36,043 bases of DNA. Origin: Candidatus Saccharimonadota bacterium. Lineage in GTDB: Bacteria > Patescibacteriota > Saccharimonadia > Saccharimonadales > Saccharimonadaceae. How positions within the stretch are numbered: position 1 is the stretch's first letter; every line of letters starts with the position of its first letter. This document shows, piece by piece, positions 20,779 through 27,394 of this stretch. The notes beneath the pieces are model-generated. The model searched no databases. It was not told the DNA's origin and was given only the letters and a program-made list of their open reading frames with translations. The stretch lies in contig WRNW01000006.1 of assembly GCA_009776375.1 (NCBI GenBank), positions 1-36,043 of the forward strand. The letters are read 5' to 3'. The position numbers and the translations under genes were made by a program.

Positions 20779-21375
20779 ATGAATCCGAACAATTCGCCAG
20801 TTGATCCTCGGGCTTATCTTGATTCCATTGCGGCCCAGCCGGTCAAGACGCGTTTTTTGTCGGGCAAGATGTTGGTGGTGGCTATCGGTGCGGCTATCGT
20901 CCTCGTTTTAGTGGTTGTTATCGCCATCATCGCGAGTAGTGCTCGTCAAGGAACGGCTGGTGATTTCCAGACTTTGGCTGTTCGCTTGGACAATTTGCAA
21001 ACCATCCTTAAATATGGTCAATCAAATCCTCTGCGTAACACGGTGACGACCAAAGTTGTCGCCGAAACTAACGTGATTGTTGCGTCGCGACGGAGCGAGC
21101 TGGAAAAAATTTACACTTGGCCCGAGATCACCTCTGTCACAGATTGCCAACCGTCCGAGACTGATTGTTTGTCGCCAGTGATTGCTGAGCTGGACGAAGC
21201 TAGGGCGCGCGGCAATTTGGACGACGCTTATGTGGCGGCGCTGCGCGATCAACTGCTCGCCGTTTGTAGTCAATTGGAAATTCTCTATGGTTCGGCAAAA
21301 ACTGATGCTGAGAAAGCGGTGCTCTCTCAAGCTTATACCGATTTCCAAGAATTAGCCGATCGTCTGCCGACCTAG
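20779..21375 (+). CDS. Hypothetical single-pass membrane protein
   Basis: 198 residues, not recognised. A 29-residue cytosolic start is followed by one strong TM helix (about 31-52, VVAIGAAIVLVLVVVIAIIA). The roughly 145-residue outer domain is predicted to be helical (LAVRLDNLQTILKYGQ, VIAELDEARARGNLDDAYV). Two cysteines in a TDCQPSETDCL segment could form a disulfide, and a third lies in LLAVCSQLE. It is one of three plus-strand genes in the window and diverges from the argS-like operon. In architecture it resembles the membrane-anchored protein at 1128-1799, though no clear sequence relation is seen. Confidence 0.8.
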   Translation: MNPNNSPVDPRAYLDSIAAQPVKTRFLSGKMLVVAIGAAIVLVLVVVIAIIASSARQGTAGDFQTLAVRLDNLQTILKYGQSNPLRNTVTTKVVAETNVIVASRRSELEKIYTWPEITSVTDCQPSETDCLSPVIAELDEARARGNLDDAYVAALRDQLLAVCSQLEILYGSAKTDAEKAVLSQAYTDFQELADRLPT

Positions 21376-21379
21376 AAGT

Positions 21380-21703
21380 TTATTTGTTAACTAATTCAAA
21401 ACTGTGTCGAATCAAATCGCGAACTTCGTCGTCGCTGAGTTGTCCGGTTAGCAAAATTGTATTCCAATGTTTTTTATTCAAGTGATAACCGGGTTGTACC
21501 GATTCATATTTTTCGCGGAGTGTTATCGCCAAGTTCGGATCGCATTTTAGACTGATCCTCAAGGGTTTTGACCCTTCGGCAATGAGCGCAAACATCTTGT
21601 CGTTGGCTGCCTTATACACCGCGACTGTCGCATCGAACGGATAATCTAGCCGCGCACCAGGCATCGATAGAATATACTTCTCGACTTCTTTATGACTTTG
21701 CAT
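21380..21703 (-). CDS. MmcQ/YjbR family protein
   Basis: 107 residues with the typical YjbR/CyaY-like pattern: EVEKYILSMPGARLDYPF at the start, KMFALIAEGSKPLRISLKCD in the middle, and PGYHLNKKHWNTILLTGQLS, where the HLNKKHWNT segment is the family hallmark. The biochemical role of the family is unknown; DNA or metabolite binding has been suggested. Its ATG overlaps the last base of orn, so it is the third gene of an ATPase-orn-yjbR series. It ends 4 bp from the convergent membrane protein gene. Confidence 0.88.
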   Translation of the reverse strand: MQSHKEVEKYILSMPGARLDYPFDATVAVYKAANDKMFALIAEGSKPLRISLKCDPNLAITLREKYESVQPGYHLNKKHWNTILLTGQLSDDEVRDLIRHSFELVNK

Positions 21704-22236
21704 TATTTAATTCTGCCTAGGTAGGTTTTTAATTCCGCGATCGATCCTTCGACATCATCGAGCGCGCGGTGAACTTCGGGTTTGTTAATTTTGGTGCGAA
21801 AATGATTTTCAAAAACGATTTTCCAGGCCGTCACATCGAGCAACCGATAATGCAATTTAGCGTCGAGCCGCGGCCACTCGCGCTCGATGAAACGCCGATC
21901 GTTCCAGACCGAATTCCCCGCTAGATAAATCGGTTGTTTTTTGTCGAAATTTTCTTTCAGGAAATCCAGCAATTCATTTTCAACCATCCGCCCTGGCCGT
22001 CCATCGCGCAAATTTTGTTCAAGCAGCGCCTCACGCACCGCCGAGTTTTCGTTCCAAAATTCGCCGACCATCCGACGTTGTGCGAATTTCGGGTTGACTT
22101 TGACCGCCGCCTGATAGCGTGCGACCTCGTTCAATTTCCAATCGGTCGCAATCGCAGCTACCTCAATAATCCGATCCTTAACAGGCTCCAACCCCGTCAT
22201 CTCGAGATCGATCCAGAGTAAACTTGCTTTTGTCAT
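21703..22236 (-). CDS. orn: Oligoribonuclease (DEDDh 3'-5' exoribonuclease)
   Basis: 177 residues, full length. Orn degrades 2-5-nt RNA fragments to mononucleotides and is usually essential where present. The DEDDh residues are in LLWIDLEMTGLEP (Asp, Glu), YLAGNSVWNDRRFIEREWP (Asp) and HRALDDVEGSIAEL (His, Asp). The NSVWNDRRF block is specific to Orn rather than to other DEDDh exonucleases. Its start overlaps the ATPase gene by 4 bp and its end overlaps yjbR by one base, so the three are probably co-transcribed from the promoter at 23454-23482. Confidence 0.95.
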   Translation of the reverse strand: MTKASLLWIDLEMTGLEPVKDRIIEVAAIATDWKLNEVARYQAAVKVNPKFAQRRMVGEFWNENSAVREALLEQNLRDGRPGRMVENELLDFLKENFDKKQPIYLAGNSVWNDRRFIEREWPRLDAKLHYRLLDVTAWKIVFENHFRTKINKPEVHRALDDVEGSIAELKTYLGRIK

Positions 22237-23447
22237 ACGCCTCCTTCCAAGAGGAAATCGACCACGTTAACTTTTTTGACACCATTGTAATCTTGTGTCG
22301 GTTCGATATCCATGGTTAATAAGTATTTTGGGTTGTGATCCTTGATTTGCATCAAAGATGCTAGTTCACGCCCCAGAGTTTCTTCGCCACGCGCAGTATA
22401 CGCCACTTGGTAATACGTCACATTACCATCAAAATTACGTGTCATAAAATCCACTTCACCGCTGCCACTTTTACCAACAAAAATCGCTAACCCGCGCTTT
22501 TTTAATTCCAAAAATACAACATTCTCCAAAATTCGCCCAATGTCCTGCGACACATCACGCTTTAATAGCGCACGCCGTAGACCGACATCGACGATATAAT
22601 ATTTCTTTTGAGTTCTTAGCAACTTTTTACCTTTGATATCGTAGTTCTCGATGGGATAAAGAATAAAACTATCAACTAAGGCGTTAATATATGTTTCGAC
22701 TGTTCGATTATCGATCGCGCGATTGTTGGCTTTCATCGTATCAGCAATTTTTTTATAAGTTGTCGTATTACCAATGTTATCAAAGACGAATTTAGTAATA
22801 TCAGTCACCCGCCCAGGATCACCAATGTTTTTACGACTGACAACGTCCTTTAATATTACGCTATTATAAATACCGAGGAGATAATCATCGATCATACTTG
22901 GTTCATCATGCTGTAATTTGCTAACATACGGAAAACCGCCGTAGGTCATGAAGTCGCTAAAACATCTTTGTTGGTCGGTCGCGTCTGCAAAAGTCGATAA
23001 ATACTCCGCGAATGATAGCGGCAACATTTGAATTTCGATATATCGTCCCGAGAGCAACGTCGCCAGTTCTGATGATAAAAAGTAAGCGTTTGAACCAGTG
23101 ATGTAGAGATCGACATTTTTATTGACAAATAATCCATCGGCTAGTTTTTCAAACTCAGGTATATTTTGGATCTCATCCAAAAAAACGTAAGTCTTATCGT
23201 GTTTAGATAGTTGAGCATCAATTTTGTTATAAATCTCACGCCAATCAAGTGATATGGTATTGGCCGGATCTTCAAAATTTATCGAGATTATTTGATTTTC
23301 GTTAACGTTTTGATTGGCAAGTAATTCGTCCTGAAATAGTTGCAGCAATGTTGATTTGCCCGAGCGGCGAATGCCGGTGATGACCTTGATGAGATCGGTG
23401 TCTTTGGCCTTCCGGAGTTGTTGTAGGTAAAATTCGCGTTTGATCAT
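22233..23447 (-). CDS. AAA_14/DUF4143-type P-loop ATPase
   Basis: 404 residues from the ATG at 23447. Walker A is GIRRSGKSTLLQLF near the N-terminus, Walker B is YVFLDEIQNIPEFE, and the motif LYITGSNAYFLSSELATLLSGRY is a hallmark of this family. The C-terminal half is a DUF4143 domain with a restriction-endonuclease-like segment (LENVVFLELKKRG, GSGEVDFM, YYQVAYT). These ATPases are common in CPR, archaea and anaerobes; their job is unclear, although roles in DNA or defence processes have been suggested. The ATG at 23447 is preferred over an ORF start at 23495 because a promoter ends 6 bp before it. Confidence 0.9.
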   Translation of the reverse strand: MIKREFYLQQLRKAKDTDLIKVITGIRRSGKSTLLQLFQDELLANQNVNENQIISINFEDPANTISLDWREIYNKIDAQLSKHDKTYVFLDEIQNIPEFEKLADGLFVNKNVDLYITGSNAYFLSSELATLLSGRYIEIQMLPLSFAEYLSTFADATDQQRCFSDFMTYGGFPYVSKLQHDEPSMIDDYLLGIYNSVILKDVVSRKNIGDPGRVTDITKFVFDNIGNTTTYKKIADTMKANNRAIDNRTVETYINALVDSFILYPIENYDIKGKKLLRTQKKYYIVDVGLRRALLKRDVSQDIGRILENVVFLELKKRGLAIFVGKSGSGEVDFMTRNFDGNVTYYQVAYTARGEETLGRELASLMQIKDHNPKYLLTMDIEPTQDYNGVKKVNVVDFLLEGGV

Positions 23448-23453
23448 AAATAC

Positions 23454-23482
23454 ATTGTATTCCAATCTTTTGCAAAAGTCAA
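23454..23482 (-). promoter_or_regulatory. Leaderless promoter of the ATPase-orn-yjbR unit
   Basis: Minus-strand -35 TTGACT (23482-23477), 17 bp, -10 TACAAT (23459-23454). The ATG at 23447 starts 6 bp after the -10, so the transcript should begin on the start codon. The rest of the gap to 23599 holds two copies of TTTGTCGTGATA-like sequence near 23534-23556 but no gene. Confidence 0.65.
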
Positions 23483-23599
23483 CACATGATTGCAATAGAA
23501 CGTATTAGATTGTGCCACCTCGCTGGCAATTTCGTGTCGTGATATTTGTCGTGATACTTAACAAAAGTGTGGCGAGTTTATAGCTAATCGATACTAGTG

Positions 23600-25465
23600 T
23601 TATACTGCATTTAGGTGTTCCTGTAATAAATCCGCCAACACTAATGGTAAGTCGGTTGCTTGTTTTGCCACCTGGGCATCGGGTGCGTAGGTGGTTAAAA
23701 CAGATTTCCCCTCCTCTGTGATGCCAACACCAACTACGATAACACCATCTGTACGGAGTTTTTCCAAATTTTCTTGAACCGTGGACGCATTGTTACTTTC
23801 GCCGTCGGTCATGACGATAACGATCTTTTTTAATTCGCCCGTTTTAATTTTTTCGCGTGTTTCATCGGTCAAATTATTATGTATTGCCGATAGGGAATCA
23901 TAGTCGTTCGTAGTACCTGTAGTTTTACTAATTGCAACCATCGCATCGATTCGTTCTTTTTCGGTTAGTTCTCGCGACATTGATTTAATTGGTGTACCAG
24001 CATTCGTGTCTCCGAATCGATAAATTTCCGAACTAATATCAAGTTGTTTATAGATATCGGTGCATGCGTCGTTGATGATGTTTTGGAAACGTTTTAGAGT
24101 TTCCATCAATAACACCGCCGCGACCAATTGTTCCTGGCGTTTCACACCGCCACCCCAACTCATCGAATCAGATCCGTCACAAACTAGCGTCAGCTCAATC
24201 TCGCCAGCCCTTTTGTCAAGTTTTTCGCGCATTTCAGTATCTTCCCAAACTTTTGGCGTCATGTTTCCGGTATAGACCGACGCAATTAAATCAGCCGGAT
24301 CGACCAAATAATCACCCTCTTCCTGAGGATATTTGGGATGTGGTTTCGGTTTTTTACGATTTGCGATAATTCGATGGATCAATTCTTCTAGTTCATCGAC
24401 AATTTTTTTGTTAGTTTTGAGATTTTTGAGTTCGTTAACTGTTTTGGCTAAATCACGATATTTTTGTAAATCGTTTTTATCGACGCCTAATTTGTCCGCA
24501 TAGTTTTGATCGGCGTTTTCCAGTGGATCGATTGGTTCGCCGTGCGTTTCGCGATACTCGTTAAGTATTTGTTCCAAGTCCTCAGGCTGGAGCGGGCTGC
24601 CGACTTTTTGGTCGAGTTCATCGTAAAATTCCTTGAATACCTCGTTCGGATCAAGCGAGAACGAATCTTGACCATCGGAATCTTCACCACTCTGGCTAGT
24701 GTCAGATTGTTGGTCTTGTTGCTTGTTTCTCTCGTCTTCTAGATCTTGTTCCTTTAATTTTTCCATTAGTGGAACTAGGTAGTAATCCTGTAATTGCCAC
24801 CGTTCTTCTATGGACAAATTGGGATTGGTCATGATTTGCATGAACGGTTTACCAGCCTTGTTGTTCATAGCAAAAATCTCATCTACAGCCGCACGAACTT
24901 CTGAATCAACATTGCACGGTTGATCAGGCAACTGGTTTTCACGCAGCAAACATTCAGCAAATTGGATGTGACGCGGCACATGTTTTCCATTCAATGATGT
25001 CATTAAATCATTAGTTGGAAACAGGGATTTCTCATATATCTCATCACGTACATTGGCAAAACTTTCGTTGGTTTTGGTAATGACGTTACGATTCTCACGG
25101 ATATCCGCCACGCAATTATCGAGACTAGCAAATGCTCGATCGCGGCCAAATCGTTCTAGATATTGCTCGAACTGCGCTGGACCTCCTTGCCTACCAAGTA
25201 AACGTACCATTTCCTCGATATGAGATGTTTCATGCATGGTGCCAAAAACAGTGGCCCGCTCTGGCGATGAGAGATCTGGGTTATCATAAAACATGTCGCC
25301 AATGTAGAGCTCGCCTGTTTTCATATTGACCGCAAAACGACCATCGGGCGATGGTTTGACCGTTAAACTCCCACCAGCAATTGTTTCAAACAGTGCACGG
25401 TTATTTTCAAAAACGTCAACGCCGCTATGACCTTTTGTGTCTGGCCTAATATCTGGAGTACCCAT
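23600..25465 (-). CDS. vWA-domain protein with N-terminal HExxH (zincin-like) motif
   Basis: 621-residue partner of the MoxR ATPase. Residues 74-90 (FGTMHETSHIEEMVRLL) contain HETSH (78-82), a candidate zinc-peptidase motif, with a conserved-looking NCVADIRENR helix downstream. A Gln/Asp/Ser-rich linker (about 240-270) and helical acidic region follow. The C-terminal vWA domain has a MIDAS motif, LVCDGSDSMSWGG (near 435), and IVMTDGESNN (near 550). CobT-like and MoxR-linked vWA proteins work with MoxR AAA ATPases. The ATG is 4 bp after the RT stop, so it is coupled to the DGR reverse transcriptase. Whether the HExxH site is an active protease is not known. Confidence 0.85.
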   Translation of the reverse strand: MGTPDIRPDTKGHSGVDVFENNRALFETIAGGSLTVKPSPDGRFAVNMKTGELYIGDMFYDNPDLSSPERATVFGTMHETSHIEEMVRLLGRQGGPAQFEQYLERFGRDRAFASLDNCVADIRENRNVITKTNESFANVRDEIYEKSLFPTNDLMTSLNGKHVPRHIQFAECLLRENQLPDQPCNVDSEVRAAVDEIFAMNNKAGKPFMQIMTNPNLSIEERWQLQDYYLVPLMEKLKEQDLEDERNKQQDQQSDTSQSGEDSDGQDSFSLDPNEVFKEFYDELDQKVGSPLQPEDLEQILNEYRETHGEPIDPLENADQNYADKLGVDKNDLQKYRDLAKTVNELKNLKTNKKIVDELEELIHRIIANRKKPKPHPKYPQEEGDYLVDPADLIASVYTGNMTPKVWEDTEMREKLDKRAGEIELTLVCDGSDSMSWGGGVKRQEQLVAAVLLMETLKRFQNIINDACTDIYKQLDISSEIYRFGDTNAGTPIKSMSRELTEKERIDAMVAISKTTGTTNDYDSLSAIHNNLTDETREKIKTGELKKIVIVMTDGESNNASTVQENLEKLRTDGVIVVGVGITEEGKSVLTTYAPDAQVAKQATDLPLVLADLLQEHLNAV

Positions 25466-25469
25466 GATG

Positions 25470-26441
25470 CTAAATATTATATAACAATTGTATGATCAAA
25501 TTATAAGAATTACCAAAATTTAACAGTCCGACAATAGATGATAGATTATTTTGACTGAGATTTTTAGTAATACGTCGACGAGTCTTGGGACGAATTACGC
25601 GATAATCTAGATAATTTACCCAACCCAAGAAGTCAGTCCCCGCATTTATAGTCTGAATAAAGATTTTATCCTGATGTAGATTCATTATTAACCGTGATTC
25701 TAAAAAGAGTGTTATGCGTTCTTGATACCAACCTAATTTTTCCGCATCTGCATCTAAAATTACGAAATCATCAACATAACGAATGTAATATTTGGCGCGC
25801 AATTTGTGTTTAATGAACTGGTCGAGTTCATTTAAATAAATGTTAATGAGTAGTTGCGAAGTCACATTACCCAGCGGCAAACCACACGGTTGGCTATTGA
25901 TCCGAAAACTGTCTATAATCTCATTCAAAACTGCTAGTAATTTTGGATCAGCAATCCGCCGAGCAAGAATCTGTTTTAGAACGTGATGATCCACCGTATC
26001 AAAACATTTTCGAATATCACATTTTAGAGTATAACATTGCCGTTGGTTCTTGTTTGATACGCGTCGTGCGAAGTCCCGATAACGATTTAGTGCGCGATGT
26101 AAACCTTTACCAACACGACATGAGTAGACGTCAAAAATAAATTTGCGATCAAAGTAGTCGTAGAGAGCAGCATAAACCGCGTGATGAACGATACGATCAC
26201 CAACCGTGGCCTTGTGGATTATGCGATATTTTGGGTCATGGATAATAAATCGCTGATATGTGCCGTGCCGATATGCGCCCGACAATAACTGGGCACTCAA
26301 ATCCGCCAAACTCGAAAAAGTATGCATCGCAAAATCCGCAACTTCGGGTTTATTTGTTTTACCGCGTCGGAAACTCTCCCAACTCTTTAATAAGTTTTCC
26401 ACCGAGAAAACTGTTGTGTGATCTGGTATACTGTTCTTCAT
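25470..26441 (-). CDS. Diversity-generating retroelement reverse transcriptase
   Basis: About 323 residues from the ATG at 26441. RT motifs in order are HKATVGDRIVHHAVYAALYD, the catalytic LKCDIRKCFDTVDHH, GLPLGNVTSQLLINIYLNEL and the catalytic YIRYVDDFVIL, then the thumb-side MNLHQDKIFIQ and DFLGW. The motif LGNVTSQ fits the [I/V/L]GxxxSQ signature of DGR RTs rather than the QGxxxSP of group II introns. With Avd it would copy the TR RNA with adenine-specific errors and home the cDNA into the VR. The upstream in-frame codon at 26489 is rejected because it overlaps avd. It is followed closely by the vWA gene. Confidence 0.93.
   Translation of the reverse strand: MKNSIPDHTTVFSVENLLKSWESFRRGKTNKPEVADFAMHTFSSLADLSAQLLSGAYRHGTYQRFIIHDPKYRIIHKATVGDRIVHHAVYAALYDYFDRKFIFDVYSCRVGKGLHRALNRYRDFARRVSNKNQRQCYTLKCDIRKCFDTVDHHVLKQILARRIADPKLLAVLNEIIDSFRINSQPCGLPLGNVTSQLLINIYLNELDQFIKHKLRAKYYIRYVDDFVILDADAEKLGWYQERITLFLESRLIMNLHQDKIFIQTINAGTDFLGWVNYLDYRVIRPKTRRRITKNLSQNNLSSIVGLLNFGNSYNLIIQLLYNI
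26427..26432 (+). promoter_or_regulatory. avd promoter (extended -10)
   Basis: TATACT preceded by TGG on the plus strand. The expected start near 26439-26440 is only 3-4 nt before the avd ATG at 26443, so the mRNA has almost no leader. It lies within the first codons of the RT gene on the other strand. Confidence 0.45.
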
Positions 26442-26442
26442 T

Positions 26443-26820
26443 ATGACTATAAACCCTTCATCAACACCAAAATTGTCTGGTATCGCCATGAAGATTTTAG
26501 CAGGTTACAAGAAATGGCATACTCTTTCACGTCATGTCCCAAAAATTCACCGCTATTCACTGGGCGTTAAAATCGATGATTGCTTTGCGGGCTTGGTTGA
26601 ATTGGTAGCCATGGCGCAGTTTTCTGATGTGGAGCTGAGACGTAAATACCTGACCGCAGCAATTGCTAAAAATGATTGCCTGAAATTCATGCTCTATACA
26701 CTATATGAAATAGAGGGAATCGATGAAAAATCTTTCGTTGCCTTATCATCAGACATAGAAGAAGTTGGCAAAATGCTTTATGGTTGGAAGAATAAAATCG
26801 AGACCACAATAAAATCATAA
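26443..26820 (+). CDS. avd: DGR accessory variability determinant (Avd-like four-helix protein)
   Basis: 125 residues with the Avd/23S-rRNA-IVP-like four-helix pattern: YKKWHTLSRHVPKIHRYSLG, then KIDDCFAGLVELVAMAQFS, RRKYLTAAIAKNDCLKFML and the C-terminal EEVGKMLYGWKNKIE. In other DGRs a basic Avd pentamer binds the RT and the TR RNA and is needed for mutagenic copying. Unusually, it lies on the plus strand, opposite to RT, TR and target. Its ATG is one base from the RT ATG, and its stop is 4 bp before the TR. A second in-frame ATG (residue 16) is an alternative start. Confidence 0.88.
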   Translation: MTINPSSTPKLSGIAMKILAGYKKWHTLSRHVPKIHRYSLGVKIDDCFAGLVELVAMAQFSDVELRRKYLTAAIAKNDCLKFMLYTLYEIEGIDEKSFVALSSDIEEVGKMLYGWKNKIETTIKS

Positions 26821-26824
26821 AAGA

Positions 26825-26953
26825 TCAGGTGTCAAACACGAGCCAACGATCATTCGCATTCCCGTCGTCCCTCAACCAGTTCCTGTTCCGGTTGAACTCA
26901 GAACCATTCCACTGGGCGTAAGGCACGTTCCAGTTGCCGTCCGAATCGCAAAC
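26825..26953 (-). repeat. DGR template repeat (TR)
   Basis: 129 bp matching the VR at 27265-27394. On the coding strand it is rich in AAC and AAT codons (Asn), the usual targets for adenine mutagenesis, for example GNWNVPYAQWNGSEFNRNRN. Compared with the VR, 18 adenines are changed in about 15 codons, while nearly all other positions agree. The differences at the stop-proximal end (TTTGACACC here, TTTGAGACT in VR) are non-adenine and mark the IMH*/IMH boundary. An open frame across it (26825-27121) only mirrors the target gene's frame. Between TR and VR there is no other gene. Confidence 0.95.
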
Positions 26954-27198
26954 TCGCGCAATCCGACCATCTGGTTGATCATCCACAAAGCTACCTGGTA
27001 GAATCGTGGCGAACTTTATCATTTTTCCTAGGCATCTATAATGCACCAGTCGGTTGCGCAGACTTGATCTTTTATTGATAAAGAAAAGAAAACCACGCTG
27101 TGAATTAAAATATCGCACCACATTCTAGATTTTCCCGTCTCACAGCAGTGATGTATGGGATTTATCCGCTACATTTATATTCACTGTCTGCGATATTC

Positions 27199-27227
27199 AT
27201 CATATATTTTTTCCGTAGCAAAGTCAA
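27199..27227 (-). promoter_or_regulatory. Candidate promoter for the TR RNA
   Basis: Minus-strand -35 TTGACT (27227-27222), exactly 17 bp, -10 TATGAT (27204-27199). The start near 27192 would yield an RNA that passes through the TR and on through the antisense of avd into the RT gene, which would give a TR-RT transcript. Confidence 0.6.
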
Positions 27228-27264
27228 AAAGTCAACCGCCATGACAAATTTTCAATGACAAAAA

Positions 27265-27394
27265 TCAAGTCTCAAACACGAGCCAACGATCATCCGCATC
27301 CCCGCCGACCCCCAACCAGCCCCAGTACCGGTCGAACTCAGAACCAGGCCCCCCGGGCGAAAGGCACGAACCAGTAGCCGTCCGAAGCGCAAAC
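27265..27394 (-). repeat. DGR variable repeat (VR), with +1 frameshift
   Basis: 130 bp, one more than the TR. It encodes the C-terminus of the MoxR ATPase. Adenine-only substitutions turn TR Asn codons into Tyr, Phe, Asp and Gly, among others. A run of six C (27349-27354, plus strand) replaces a TR stretch with fewer bases and shifts the frame, so translation stops at 27338 (TGA). With the single base removed the frame continues through SEFDRYWGWLG and DDRWLVFET to the stop at 27265, matching the TR frame end. Confidence 0.95.

Noticed and set aside
24060-24742. Plus-strand ORFs inside the vWA gene
   Set aside because: Shadow frames of a well-supported minus-strand gene, without start signals or recognisable domains.
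26825-27121. 98-codon ORF containing the template repeat
   Set aside because: The open frame mirrors the target gene because the TR copies its C-terminus. It starts without a ribosome binding site and its upstream part resembles no protein. Treated as TR RNA.
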